A stretch of 64,000 nt of DNA from Paragyromitra xinjiangensis (Eukaryota; Ascomycota; Pezizomycetes; Pezizales; Discinaceae). The stretch covers positions 496,001 to 560,000 of the forward strand of contig JBCAMK010000001.1 in NCBI GenBank assembly GCA_038503065.1, written 5' to 3'. The position numbers and the translations under genes are program-made. How positions within the stretch are numbered: position 1 is the stretch's first letter; each line of letters opens with the position of its first letter. Of the stretch, positions 12,184-24,940 are shown piece by piece. Below the pieces are notes generated by a model. The model saw only the letters and a program-made list of their open reading frames with translations. It was not told the origin of the DNA and searched no databases.

Positions 12184-13431
12184 ATGTCAAGGAGAAACAC
12201 TCACTCTCTGGTTTTGGTCCTACCCTCTCGCAATTCTATATGTTCATCCCCACCCTCCTCATCCTCACCATCATCCTTCTCTATCACCCATCCTCCTGCT
12301 CAATGCTCTGCACCTTGCTCCAGACCACCCCAATTCCCTCTCTCTGCATCACAGCCTCCAGCTACAGACGGCCATAGTCCTAGTTCCCACTCGCTACCGT
12401 GTCTATCAACAGTCTTGAAGCTAGGACTCGTGACCCCAGATACACCAGCCTTTCGTTTCCACGCTAGTCACGACAGCGAAATGTCCAAAGATAACCAAAG
12501 TCACCAGGCAGAAGAAAACATGGACTGTCACATCCCCACGCCGAACTTGACAAACTCTCCAGGTTCCCCGCTGGATCTTGATTTGGACTGCTCCTTCGAA
12601 GAGTTTGAACGATATCTTCCCCTCTCGAACCTCCCCACACCGCCACCGTCCGATCAATCGTTCCCGGCAATGTTGGTTGAGGTTGACTTCGAGGAGGATC
12701 TGAATCCAGAGTTTTTTGGTAGGTCTTAATCTTTGGAGGTTGGTGCCAGAAGTTAAAGTTCGGATGAAAGGCTAACAGATCTTTAGGCCCCGCAACCTAT
12801 CTATGCAACATGATCCCGAAGAATGCCTCGCGTGAAGCACCCTCGACGTATCTTCTTCAGTCGATACTGCAACGGGCAAACGTCTCAATGGAGACTGTCG
12901 GTCTGGGAAGCTGCATTTTGGACTGTCTGTCGTCGCGCTTTGTACGTCGGTGGAGGGAGGAATGGTGTGCAGAGAAAGGATCAGTTGAGGGGTGTGAGGT
13001 TCTGGCCGTGGCCGCATTGTCAATTGCACTGAAGTTCTTGGAGGATACGGTTAGTAATTTCTGGGAAATAGGCATTTCCGTTGATTAGCATGCTAATTTG
13101 AAATTAGTCCTTCTCGGCACGAATGTGGGCTAGGGATATTGCCGGTGACCTCTTCTCGTCGCGTCTTCTTTGCAAGACCGAGATGTTGATCTTGGACGAC
13201 ATCAATTTCTCTGTCGCGTCGATCTGCACCACGGAGCTTATTGAGTATTCTTTGGCAGAAATGAAGAGATGCTCCCAGGCTGCTTCCCAAGCGAGAAGGT
13301 CAAGAGTTGATTACTCGCCTGCTAAGAACCTTTCGAAGACTTCATTTCCTCGGCTGTCTGAGCTTGACCCATCTGTTGGCGATGATATGTTCGAGCCTCT
13401 GCAAGACATCGAAAACCTATCGATCAGGTGA
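12184..13431 (+). CDS. Cyclin-box protein (PCL/PHO80-like)
   Basis: CDS join(12184..12718, 12787..13049, 13108..13431), 373 aa. The junctions are FFG/PATYLCN and LEDT/SFSARMW; the second intron has a GCTAAT branch site. Residues 1-100 are Ser/Pro-rich, and an in-frame ATG at 12481 could be the true start (274 aa). Residues 120-178 are acidic with Pro-Thr-Pro motifs that could be phosphorylation or turnover sites. The cyclin box covers about 180-330: AAL-SIALKFLED matches helix 3, and the KTEMLILDDINFSV segment matches the E-LDW-L motif of yeast Pcl cyclins. By family it should bind and direct a CDK such as Pho85/PhoA. The exact subfamily is uncertain. The very long leader suggests translational control. 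Confidence 0.75.
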
Positions 13432-14075
13432 CTCTCGATAGGACCTCCTATTCATGGATATTGTGTCGATTGGTGATGTGGATAGTTCCGATATTTTCCG
13501 TTTGCATATTTCTTTGAATTGTTGGAGATCACGGTGTTTCAGGGCGTTTTGATTTTATTTCCAAAAGAGTGGGGGGGCATCGGAGCGAATTGAGGAACCT
13601 AACCTAAGACTTATTTAATTGTTTTTCCTTTTATTTATTACTTTGTTTAATCCGACGATCGACATGTTGCGATGGTGTGCTTGGGGGCTGGGGTCTGTTT
13701 TGACCATTTCGTGTTTGTTTGTTTGGATATTCCTTTGTAATTTTTTGCGGTGGGGCGATTTGTTTTGTCGAAAGTTCTGGCGTTTCGTGATCGATGCAGC
13801 ACAGGGCATAGCTCTTTTGATGCGCTCATTTTGGCTATGTGGAGGGCGGGAGAGAGCCGACGGGGGAGAACAATTCAATATAATTGAATAAGAGAACAAA
13901 TTTTGTGATGCTTTTCGCGATAGAATTCAAATTGCGATTATCCTTTGAGTGTTGCAGTGATGTTCGTCCGATAGTCAAAATTCTCGATTGGTGTGGGGAC
14001 GAAATCCCTGCAGCAGCAACCATTTCTATTATCGAAAACCCTCTTACCGCAACCACTCTGCAGTCCCAATATCAA
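13432..14075. other. Intergenic region between cyclin-like and PPR genes
   Basis: The two genes are in tandem. The sequence is T-rich after the cyclin stop (3' UTR) and then forms the PPR promoter. The open frames at 13615-13899 on either strand show no conserved sequence. Confidence 0.5.
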
Positions 14076-14084
14076 ATGCAATGA
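14076..14084 (+). promoter_or_regulatory. Minimal uORF overlapping the PPR start codon
   Basis: ATG CAA TGA (Met-Gln-stop) begins five bases before the main ATG at 14081. Its stop codon overlaps that ATG. Ribosomes starting here would stop on the main start codon, so leaky scanning or reinitiation would set output. Confidence 0.5.
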
Positions 14085-16048
14085 CCCCGCGGCGCACTAT
14101 AATCGACAGTCTACACCGCTGCCTTTGTCCAAAATACTTCAATTCCCTCTCTCCGAGGAGCAATGGGCCAGCAACAACCTTCACTGTTGCTCGGCTGCCC
14201 CCACTATCACAACCCGCCAAAAACTTCTCATTCTCAGCTCTCCACCGCCAATCCATCCCCGAAATCGCGCCAGCAGACAGTACACGTCAAACTTCTCCCT
14301 ACCACCCGAAACCGCCTCCCCAACAACTTCCCGTGATCCGGAGAGTCGTCAATGAACCCGACACCAGCACGTCTAGACGTTTTGCCTATGAACCCTACAT
14401 GGGTGGTCCTCCCGTAGTATACCGATCGCAGGAGAGCGCATACTCTGGCGTCAATAAGGTTATTGATTTTGCCACCAGGTCAATCTTCCCTGATGTTTTC
14501 ATGGCAGCTCAGGAGCTGGTTACAGAGGAGAACTATGAGCCGGATATAAAGCTCTATACAGCGCTGATCCAGGCGTGTGCAAATTTTCCGGGGTGCTTGC
14601 TGCAGGAGTTGGCGTTCAATTTGTTGGATGAGATGAAGGGAAGGGGTATGGTGCCTGATTCGGTGATTTATCATCATCTGCTGAGGGTGGGTTTCCTTTG
14701 GAGAACGGGTGGGGGACTATTTATTGGGTTGGTTGGGGGGGGGAAGAAAAAAAGAATGCTGACTTGGAAGGGTGTAGCTTTTGTCTAATTCACCGGATTA
14801 CCTTAAACGTGTGAAAATTCTGGATGAGATGAAGCAGGGGTGGTATAATTTGACGGATGAGGGATGGCAGAATGTTATCTTGGGATATATTCTTGATGGA
14901 AATCTGGAAATGGCGCAGGAGATTATAGAGAAACGAAGGAAGAATGGACAGTTTGTGCACCGGAATACTTATAGGGAGTTTATACAAAGGCTCTGTTCGG
15001 TTGGAGAAGTTGATGAAGCACTACGGTTGGTCAGGTCTTTGGAGACAGAACTTACTTGGGCTACACCACCGGCGCTGGCATATCATTTACTGGCAGCAGC
15101 GACGAACCATCTTCATGTAAGTTATATTTTCTATCAACGGTGGGGGCGAGTTATATTCTAATGTTGTGGCTATGCGTCTAGCTTGAGGCAACGTTGTACT
15201 TTTGGAGGAAAATCATTGACAAGGAAATTTTCAACCCAGACGACGGTCTCTGTCTCGCAACTCTCAACGTCGCGGCTCGTTATGGTGACCCTCCACTCGC
15301 ATCCGACGTAATCCGCATCCTTGGGAACCGTGGGTTGAGACTTGAGGAACACCATTACGCCGCGCTGCTCGAGGCTTACGCTGTGGCTGGTGATTTGGTT
15401 TCTGCGTTCTCGGTTCTGGGTATTATGCGGAGGGCAGGTGTTACACCCGCCGAATACACTGCTATGCCAATTGTCACTCGGCTCGTTGGTGCCGACGAGG
15501 CTACCGTAGAGAAAGCTTTCGTGATCCTGCAGAGGCTACAGCGTACTGGCAAGAACGTCAATATTGCTGCTCTCAACGTGCTTATAAATGTGCATGTCAA
15601 GCGCAACAGCCTCGAAGCTGCCTTTGATATCTACAATGCTATGCCAGACTTTGAATTACGTCCAGAGACAAGAACATTTAATCTGCTTCTAAAGGGCGCC
15701 GCACTACTAGGGAATAAAGACTTTGCTATGAACATGGTGAGCGAGATGAAAGAAGCAGGGGTGCAGCCAGACGCAGACACGTATGAGTGGGCTTTCTCTT
15801 CATGTTTGGTGAAGATGGATTATGAAGATGCGTTTGGGTTTTTGGAGGAGATGAGGGTAGCTGGGTTTTTGCCGAGGATAAGGATGCTTAAGGCATTAGC
15901 GAGTAGATGCTACGAAGCGGGGGATAATAGGTGTAAAGTTGCGCTAGAAGAGATGATGGAAAGGGGAGTGGAACTGACGGAGTTCTGTGCAGAATTGGAG
16001 GCAGGGAGTGGGGTACAGGAGGCAGTGGGGTTCCGTGGAAGAAGATAG
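14081..16048 (+). CDS. Mitochondrial pentatricopeptide-repeat (PPR) protein
   Basis: CDS join(14081..14686, 14778..15116, 15182..16048), 603 aa. The Arg/Ser-rich start (MTPRRTIIDSLHRC) fits a mitochondrial presequence. Helical-pair repeats of about 35 residues run through the rest. Examples are LYTALIQAC with LAFNLLDEMKGRGMVPDS, HHYAALLEAYAVAGDLVSAFSVLGIMRRAG, and TFNLLLKGAALLGNKDFAMNMVSEMKEAGVQPDADTYEWA split over two repeats. PPR proteins bind organellar RNA one base per repeat, so a role in mitochondrial RNA processing, stability or translation is inferred; the target is unknown. Its 3' end converges on RPC17 with about 200 bp between stops. Confidence 0.88.
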
Positions 16049-16253
16049 CTCTTATAGATTACATATAGTGATTATCGCGGTAGATTGTATAATGGGTAAA
16101 TACCTAGATGCATTGTCTTATATGTAGCTTCAGGGTCTAACCACTAAGACTTATTTCTACATTTCCCGCGCAATTTCAAATAACTTTTCGGATACGCCAA
16201 AAACTCCATATTAAGACAAAGTGGTCCCCTCTGTCGTATTAGCACAGAATAAC

Positions 16254-16735
16254 TCAGTTTCCATTTTCACCCAGCGCTCCTTCAGCTGGGGCTGGTGGTA
16301 GGTTCGTCTTAACAATCTCCAACATCTCCTGTGACTCATCTTCCGAAAACCTCGTGTCCATCTCCTCAACAATACAATCCAGCTCTGCGATACTACTTGG
16401 CCTCGAGTTTACCATCATCAGCAGCTCTGCCTTCTCCAGCGGAAACTTTGAAATAGCGCCCATGAAATTATCAATCGCCTCCTGGTTCTGTGTTGCGGCA
16501 GGTGTGGTAGATAGGTAATCTTTCACCTACTCTCACCAAGTTAGCAAAATAAATGTAAACAAAGCCAAAAGTGGGACGAAACCTCTTTCATGACTGTCTC
16601 GAGATTGCCCGCCTTCATGGCGTGAACAGCACCTTGTGTCTCGTGAACATGTGTGTAACGCGCTTTCATGGCGGTGATATGCTGGAGGACTTCATGGTCG
16701 CAGAGATAACTCTCCATGGGGTTCAGAACCTTCAT
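16254..16735 (-). CDS. RPC17: RNA polymerase III subunit RPC17/RPC9
   Basis: CDS complement(join(16254..16526, 16583..16735)), 141 aa, one 56-nt intron. The N-terminus MKVLNPMESYLCDHEVLQHI resembles yeast Rpc17 (MKVLE..., DYEVL). The C-terminal HRDC-like part FPLEKAELLMMVNSRPSS and IVEEMDTRFSEDESQEMLEIV matches the yeast protein closely. RPC17 pairs with RPC25 to form the Pol III stalk (equivalent of Rpb4/7), which contacts Brf1 and is needed for initiation on tRNA and 5S genes. The protein is slightly shorter than yeast (161 aa) in the central linker. Confidence 0.92.
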
Positions 16736-18434
16736 GGCGGGAAATGAGGTGGCAAGAGGATCCTATTGGTGAAATCGCTCGAATGGAGTTGGGGAAGACG
16801 TTGTTGGGCTGACTGGGAGAAAATAAGCTTTGAGGCTCGGCGGTCTAGTAAGATGGGGCTTAGCGCCGCAGCAGGAACGACAACCGTCTGCTGCTTACTA
16901 GATCTTCAACACACACCTCCTCACTCTAATTATGGGTGCGTTAATTGGAATGTGGGAATTTACGCCACTAGGGTAGATCACTCCATAGGCATCAGCTCTT
17001 TACTCTCTCTTCTAAGCGAAGTCATATTTATTCGATGTATTTCAGAGATCTTAGAAATCTTTCTTACGCTGGTAGATATCCTATCGTGTGGTAGTTAATG
17101 GTGACCCAGGCAGGGGTCTCATGGGATATAGCATTTCAGTGGCCGAGTGGTCAGTTGGATATATCCATGTTACCAGCCCAGCGGATGGGGACACAAAACT
17201 TAGCAGCACATTAACGCGGTAGCAAACGAAATGCAACAGAAGCCGGTAGAACAGGCTCAATAGAGGGGTTAAAGGGCACCTGCGCCGGTAATCTACCTAC
17301 ACACCGGTCGAGTTTTCTACATTTGCGCTATAGCAGAATGATCTTCAGCGGAGATCCTGCGGAGTACAAATTAATACGGATCCTTGCTTGATATCTAGAC
17401 TAGATAATTCCCCAATCATAATTGGTTCTACCACACCTTCGGCAGCATCATCCTACGTCAGGATTAGTAACCAAGTCGTGGATTCATCAAACTAAAATGA
17501 TCGGCCATCAGGATCGATGATACTCGTGTCGATACTGCATCCTATATTTAAACTTATGTTTGTAACCGGCTAGTGATGTAAGGGGTTCGGTTCGGATTTT
17601 TGAGATCCGGGTGTTGGGGGAGTTATATACATACGCGTGTTGTTGCGTTGTGTTTGAAACCAGGTATTAAGAATCATGTGCTAGAGCTAATTGAAATAGT
17701 ATACATGTATTAAAGGGATATCTGAGATATACAGAGGCTGTGCGAAGAGCAATTTACAAGAGATCAATACTCTACTTGTGCAATTGGATAGCTATAGAAT
17801 CACTTAAATCTGATGAGTAGATCAGGGGTGGGTGTCGTCATTTTGGTGGGGGTTAGGTACCTCTAGGTATCTCTTATCTTTATGTGGTTATCCGAAATCG
17901 TCAAATGGGTGTTTATGTTGGCAGGTGCGGGGAATTTTTTCGGGAAGGTGCATGATGGAAGTCTTTGGTCGTAGATCCAATTCCCTCAGTACACCCCGGT
18001 TGGGGGAATTGAATTATACATGCAATGATAGTGGATTCATGTTGAAATGATATAGAGTGAGTGAGTGTACTTGAACAAGCACATGTATCATTTCATTAGA
18101 ACTGTGGTAAAACATTCTATGTTTGCATTCGTGATCGAACGCATCATTACCATTTGATTTGATGAACCACCTCTCCTGGGACAACTCATAGCCAAATCTT
18201 AACCATGATCTTGTGTCTGCTCCTGCATTTACTATCTTGAGCGAGATTTCGTTTTCCACTCGGAGAGCTCGAGCGAGTGACAAGCGATGACTCGGTGTAC
18301 GAGCCCCACATCAACGTCAGTTCTTGGCATTCTCAACCTCAACCTCCAACCTTCCACAGCTCGTGATACCCAAGCGCTAACGTACTAACCACTACTCCCC
18401 TCCCAACCCCAATTTCCCCAAAAACAAATTAAAC
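16736..18434. other. Intergenic region between RPC17 and the 85-aa gene
   Basis: Divergent promoter DNA of 1.7 kb. No conserved coding sequence is seen. A tRNA A-box-like string lies at 17139-17158 without a B box. One TACATGTA copy is at 17702. Confidence 0.5.
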
Positions 18435-18894
18435 ATGGTACCAATTCCCCAATCCCCACTCCAACAAAGCTCCAGCTAACAAACCAATAGGGCGGCGGCG
18501 ACAAAATCCCGTAACGAACTCCCCACCTACCTACCCCACTAACCCACCCTCCTCTACTTCAGCATACTAAATCTCTCCACATTACAGATACCCAAAACAT
18601 GTCTGGTCTCCATCCGGAGGTTGGTACTCGCGACCCGCGAACTGGAAGGCGAACACGGCGATTATGGCTACGGTGATTGCTGGCTGTGTAGCACTTGTCT
18701 GGAAGACGAGTGCAGAGAGGGAGTATCGCACGCGTATGCCGGATCCTGATCGATTCTTTCCTAGTCGATGTTAGTTTTATCCCTTCTCCTTGCGTTCCGG
18801 TTGTGTGGTAGACTAGGAGCTGATGACGGTGGTGTGGGTAGACTGGAGTAAGCAGATTATTGATTTCGAGAGGGGCAATAAGGATTCTAAATGA
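18435..18894 (+). CDS. Small single-pass membrane protein, possible complex I accessory subunit
   Basis: CDS join(18435..18437, 18491..18510, 18588..18769, 18842..18894), 85 aa. The first coding exon contributes only the ATG and the second is a 20-nt microexon. Introns have clear GCTAAC and TACTAA branch sites and YAG ends. The product begins MGGGDKIPYPKHVWSPSGGW, has one membrane segment (AIMATVIAGCVALVWKTSA, about 37-55), then SAEREYRTRMPDPDRFFPSR, and ends YWSKQIIDFERGNKDSK. I recall this YPKHVWSP-GGWY pattern from small fungal mitochondrial proteins, possibly an accessory subunit of NADH:ubiquinone oxidoreductase. That assignment is from memory and uncertain. The gene model itself is strong because three junctions all restore a coherent protein. 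The 3' end converges on CLASP. Confidence 0.75.
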
Positions 18895-19664
18895 ACGAGC
18901 GCTTGGTCGGACTGTTGGTGGATGAATGTAAGCAATGCTAGGTCTAGAGAATGGAGTTCTGTATATATATCAATAATCCCTACAAAGGAGGGGGAGTTGG
19001 GGAACATATCACGAAATGCGCGAAGGGAATAAGGGTAAATTTCTGTGCTACACATTAGGACAATCATGGTACCTATCCGCTTAACAAATCTTTATTATCC
19101 ATCAACTTTTAGCTACAATAATACAAAACAAAACCCTAACCCTATACAAGTGCTGAGGATCGAATCCAGCTTGCTGGACGTACAAGTTTATAAAATTCAC
19201 TGATAAATTCGAAATCTTCGAGAAAAACTTTTGAAATACCTATGAAAAGAACAATTAAACGCCCCTTATCTCCACCGTTCCTCCAAGTATAAAAGGCCAC
19301 GGCACCGCATGGGAGGAAAACTAAATAAGAAGGTATGCGAACATGAAATAGATGTCAAACGAATAGAAGCGGATGAAAAAAGGAACAAGGGAAGAAGATA
19401 TAGCAATAACAACAAGAAAGAGTAGGAAAGCAAACCACAAAAACACCGCGAACACAAAAATAAAAACAAGAAGAAAAGAAGCAAACTCCAAATAAAAGAG
19501 TGTAATTAGGAAACAAAAACACTCGTACACTACCCCCTCAGCCATTGCTCTATCCCAATAGCGTCGTGCAAAATACTTGACATCCATACAGACAGCAAAC
19601 TTTTCCGCATACCCCCTAACCAAAGGGTAGAAACAAAATAACCGTTTCCCACACATATCGAGTA
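18895..19664. other. Convergent intergenic region
   Basis: This holds the 3' flanks of the 85-aa gene and of CLASP. It is A-rich on the plus strand around 19320-19500. A short CCCTAA-like string at 19132-19145 is too short to be telomeric. No gene is seen. Confidence 0.5.
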
Positions 19665-22600
19665 TCATTGTCTCATCTCGCCCTCTCTCTTCGCGAAATA
19701 ATACGTCAAAAGATTTTGATGCCCGCTCTTCATCCCCTTTAGGATATCATCAAACAGCCTTTCGTCGTTTCGTAGCTTACTATGCATCTCAATACACATG
19801 CTGACGCATGCTCTCCTTACTTCTGCGTCTTCGTCATCAAGAGACTATCAACACCATATTAGTTTAATTCCTGCTTTTAAACTGGCAAATACTGAAGGAC
19901 GAACCTTAACCGCCAACTGCCCCAATCTACTAAACTGTGGTTCCAGCGTCGAAACCTTGCTACCCCTGACGAGTGCCGCTAGACAGCTAAGGCTCATGCA
20001 CCAGCTCTGAGTAGGCGGTCTAGCCATGGGCTTGTCTTTAGGCAACATCATATTCAGGACAGCCTCGATTCCAGTCGCTGGGTCCGCGAGAGCCAAGAAC
20101 TCTTCCACGATTTCCTCGATACCTGTAGTGACGTGGGATTGTGTAGGATATTTCCCTCGGAGATCAATAAGTGTGTGCAGAACCGCTGGTTCGTGTCGTG
20201 AAAAGTAAGGTGCTGTTTTCGAGAGCAACTGCTTCAGCACCAATAGCCCCTGAACTCTGAGATCCGCAGCTCTCTCCACATCGATCTGTCATGGTAATCA
20301 ATCAGCAAAGATACTTCTTCAGAACACCCCACGGAGAAGGGTAAGCATACCGAATCATCATCCAGGTACTCTAGAAGCGCAACAAGAAGCTCATCAAACA
20401 CCTTCCCACTTTCCCAAATATCATACAAATGTTCTCCGTTATTCTCCTGCAACACAGCCCTCACAGGATTCTCCCTCGCGATCCCAATTAGCTTCCTGAA
20501 AGCTTGAGTATCGATTTCACGATTCTGTAATCTAGTGATGAGCGTAATCAAAAGTCTCGTCGAGTGCTCCGGAGTCTTCGGTAGGTTCGAATTGCTGATC
20601 TGTTTCTTCATCTTCGACCTATACCATTCACCCGATCCAGGACCCAAATTCTTGTCACCCCCTGTAGCCACAGCTCCATTGGATTCGATCACCGGATCTT
20701 GATAAACCTTGATGGTTGGTGTCTTGTCATCACGCCCAGGCTTCCGTACCGAGATGATAGGATTGCCAAGAATATCCGAAGCGCTTGGTGGGGTGGAAGG
20801 GAGAGGTGGTAGGTCCTGAAGCTTTTTATCATTCTCCTTCGTTCGCGTTGGCGTAACTGGTCTAGGTGCAGGAGGCAGAGGTGGTAGGCTGATCATGGTA
20901 ATATCCTCGTCCTCAAGATATGACGGGTCGTCCCCAGTATAGGCTCCTTTCTTTACTGAAGGTGAAGTGGCGTTATTTCGCTGAGGACTCATAGGGCCCT
21001 TACCACCACCAATCCTTGGGACGGATCCCAAAACCTGCTCTACGTCTGCAACTTTCTCTTCAGCCACAATAGGCTCCGTTTCTTCCTCAAAGTTGACTCC
21101 CCAGGCTTTCTTCAACTCTTTGATGGTTTGCGACTCGAATGTATTTAAGATCTTGTCGAAAGACTCTGTATCCAATCTCTGCAGGTTCTTCAACAACGCG
21201 GCTAGCGGGTTATAGTTCGGCACCCTCGTGTTGTTTAACATCGCAATCAATCGGTTGGCAGAAAGCTTGAGATTCGCAGAGTCGTTCAGGAATTCGTTCT
21301 GGGCACCATTAAGGTGTGATTCTACGATTTCGTTCATCCAAATCAAACAACCGTGGAGAATCTTGCGCTTCTGAGTCGTTGTGAACGACCCAACAGCAAG
21401 TTTCCTCGGCACTACGCCAGAAATGCCCATGCTCGTGATGATCCTGAATAACATCTCTGCGGCCTCCGACTCGGTCATCAATTGCTTCAACGTAGGCATG
21501 CTGTGTGTAATGATGGGCTGTGAGTGCTCCAAATCATCGCTCTCACTGAGTAGTAGAACCTTAGGGACAATCTGATCCATAGGTACCACTTTCACCAGTT
21601 CTACCAACACCTCCGGAGCAACTACGTGCTCGACCACTTCTGGTTGGGGGTCGTTAAGCAGCTTTGCAAGAGTAGGCGCAAAGACGTCACTTGGTGGGAG
21701 AGTAGGCATCTTCTGGCCATCGTAATTTGGAGGTATCTTTTTCGCGAGGAGGCAAGCAACAATGACTACGCCTTCCACTCTCACTCTCCAGTCTGTGTGA
21801 TTCAGCTGCTCCAATACTGTGAGCTTCCTTGGGCTGCCGGCCAACGGGCTTTGTTGGCGCTGAGGTGTCATTCCGCGGGCCATACGATCATGGAAGTTCC
21901 TTGAAGGAGGTGACAAAGGGGGTGATCGAACACCATTCCCACGAGGGGAGGTCCTCGATGACGAGTGTGCTGGGGGGCTGAGTGCTCGCGCTGAAGGTAT
22001 AGGGTCAGTATTCGATCTCTCGAGACCAGTTTTCGTCTTTAGGTGCGGCCTCTGCGGTCGAAGAGGTGCAGATGTAAGACTACTCTGTACAGCAGCGGGG
22101 GGCGCGGTAGGCTCATAAATCTCGGGCTGAGCAGCAGCAGCCTTCAAATTGGCCTTACTTTTCTTCGATGCGAGAATTGCTTCCTTTACTGAGGGTCGCC
22201 CTGGGCCACTAGTAGCAGCTCTACCTAGGGGTTGCCGTAGGTTCGCAACACCCTTCGGTGCTGCAATTGTAGCGCCATTCGGGTTGACTTTCTGGAGCAG
22301 CTTCTGCGAGCTGGCGTCAAGAGTATCCATGATTCTGAGGAGAGTTAGTATTCCCATATCCATCACGCCAGCACCCAAAGGATTTCTTACGCTTCAGCAC
22401 GTTCCGGCCAGATACTTGCGAAAAACCAGTAAGTCCCTCTCATCCCCTCTCTAACCCCTGGATTCGCGTCTGCCAGCCCTCTCTTGATGCATTTCTCGAG
22501 CAAATCAGCCCCTCCTGAATGCTCAATATACCCCTTTTGGTCCATATGAGCCTCTAACATCGTTCGCACCCATCCAGCCGCATAACTTCTGGGCTGAACA

Positions 22601-24063
22601 TTCTTGTCGTTGCATGCGTTTAGCAGATGTTGTACAAGCCTCACATGATAAGATACGTTCGCGATCAGTACTGCCGTTGTTACATTCCCTAGTTGTGATG
22701 TAATCTTCTTCGTGCCAGCACAGAGCTTGATAAGATTCGACATCAAGATCTCCATCATAGAATCTAGGCCCGGGCCTATAACTTTCGCCAGGTCCTTCAC
22801 TAGCTGGCCTCCATTTGTCGCCACCGTTGTTCGCAGAGAGTTAACCGTCTTCAGGATACCATCCAAGAGCGACTTCAACCCGGCCAAGAAGGTAGTCTGA
22901 TAGTCCCTGTATGCGTTTCCTCGAATCAACTGCCTCAGCTTCGTGACATTTTTATCCCTGGCAGCCCAGTTCCCCTCAGACTCTCTACCCTCGAACGGCC
23001 CAACCATATCATGTAGTATCTCCTCTAACTCCCGGTTTGTGTTGACGTAAGCAGGCTCAACATTATCCATCTCGCTCCCAGGCATACTTTGTACATAGTT
23101 CGACGAGGCCATACTTCCACCGATGCTGCCAGCAACGCTTTTCCCTTTTGTAGGTACTGCCTCCTCCTCATGCTCTGAATTCCGCATTTCTGCTTCACCA
23201 CCAGGAAGACCAAGCTGGCTTATAATATAGGTTGCAATCCCTTTCCTGACCTGTCGCTTCTGCAGTTCCCGCTTAAGGTCTGATTTTGCATGATCTGGTG
23301 CATTCCTACTCATTCCATTAATCTCCATGCCGCATTCCGAAAACGAGCCATTGAACTTACTTAAAAAGCTCCACAACAACCTCCTTTGCAGTTTCTCTCA
23401 CCGGCTCACTCGCATCCTCCAGCATCTTAATCATGAAGGGAGTAAAGCTCCTGAACGAGAACCCCTGTTGTCCACGGTGTACCTGTAATAGCCAATTTAA
23501 ACTTTCCTGTCTACATTTAGGGGTCTTGCTCCCGAAACCAAGCTCCTTAATCCCTCGTTCAACCTCAGGACCAGAGCTCTTCCATAGATCTAACAGTCCC
23601 ATCAGGGCTATTGATCGATTTCTGTCTTTCTGTTCACCGAGCTTCTCGATAAGGACTGGAAGTATATGGGGCGCCTGAGGACGGATACGGGCAACTTCCT
23701 GAAGAGTAACTCGCTTGATCAAATGACCTAGACATGAGAGCGCGTGTAGAGAGAGCGTGTTGTTCGAGGAGGAGATTCCAATCCGACAAGCTTCGAACAA
23801 GGGGTTTATAGCTTCGGTCTGGCTCTTATAATTAGTTTTCGGAATTGGGGCTGAACGATAGTGTTGGAATAACGAGACATACCTGGACATGTTGGTGTTT
23901 AACCTGCGACTTGATGGATGCAAACTCTGAAATCTTCTGGTCCACATCTGTATCACGTATCAGAAAAGTTTCCAGGTGAGCAGTAGCTGGAAAGACAAGA
24001 TTACTCACCGTTTCCCTTCAGCAGGACCAAAAGATGCTCTGCTTGTGTGTCCTTGACAGACAT
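19665..24063 (-). CDS. STU1: CLASP family microtubule-associated protein (Stu1-like)
   Basis: CDS complement(join(19665..19844, 19905..20285, 20351..22334, 22391..23305, 23361..23818, 23883..23947, 24009..24063)), 1345 aa, six introns of 55-65 nt, all in phase. The start MSVKDTQAEHLLVLLKGN with VDQKISEFASIKSQV is typical of fungal CLASP. A TOG array covers about 20-190, and a CLASP-N TOG domain about 285-500 (ARDKNVTKLRQLIRG, FLAGLKSLLDGILKTVNSLR). A Ser/Pro/basic linker follows (about 530-690). C-terminal HEAT repeats end with VRRACVSMCIEMHSKL and LLTYYFAKREGEMRQ. CLASPs rescue and stabilise microtubule plus ends at kinetochores and in the spindle. The first two coding exons are short. Confidence 0.93.
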
Positions 24064-24940
24064 GATTCGCAACTGGTAATTCAAAGAAAGCTGTATGGCA
24101 GGACAAAGGACTGGGACGGGGGTGACGGAGGCTTTAAGCACCAAATGGGTGATGGGATTAAATTACCGAGAAGGCCCGTGCAGAGCTCTCGAATTACGGT
24201 ACTGGAAATTAAAAGATGCTCGCTTGGGCAGAGGAGACCGGAGCGCAAGGAGGCAGAGAATAGAAACGGTCTGTCTGTCTCGCTCGTGCGACTTGACTGG
24301 TGCGATAAGTGCGCAACTCGGCCAGCAAACACTGACGAGAACGGCCTTCGGAAGAAATGAAGCAGGTGACGATATTGTTTTTTTTCCTTCCAGAGTGAAG
24401 ATCGGAAAGGAGACTCGAGAGACGAACTGGCGCAGGGGATGAAAGACAAGAGCGGCACAGAAACGAAATGAAGGAAGGGGGCAGGCTGTTCCACATCCAC
24501 AGAAGGAAGTGTTTCTTGTTTTGTTTTTCCGAGCCAAAACAAACAACGCCCGCAACAGAATTCCCCCACCACAGCCCAGTCAACCTGAAATCACTCATCC
24601 ATGCTCGCTGGGCCAACCGCCATTCGTTCCCTTGGAACGTTCTGGCATCCTGGCTCTCCGCCACGCTGCAGCCCCGCCATCATTGCATGCGCACCTGAGC
24701 TCCTTCCCTGCAGCGAAGCATCATATCCTTACTCGCGCAGCGGAGCCTCATATTCAGCTCTGCTTGGTGCAGTCTGCCCGATCAGATAAGATAAGATCTG
24801 CATGCCAAGACATCTGGATGAGTGATAGTTCATGGAGGAGATGGAGTCAATTGAACATCAACTGAATTGAAAATTACATCTAAACACCTATAATCGTGAT
24901 TAAACATTAATAACTACAATACTCGTACCACTATGGTCCT
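24064..24940. other. CLASP promoter region
   Basis: This is about 880 bp between the CLASP start and the end of the next minus-strand gene. No conserved coding sequence is seen. Overlapping open frames exist on both strands in a GC-richer stretch but have no recognisable motifs. Confidence 0.45.

Noticed and set aside
17139..17158. GTGGCCGAGTGGTCAGTTGG, similar to a tRNA A box
   Set aside because: No B box, no cloverleaf pairing and no acceptor stem downstream.
19132..19145. CCCTAA-like telomere string (also 36315-36326)
   Set aside because: Fewer than three units each, within ordinary intergenic DNA.
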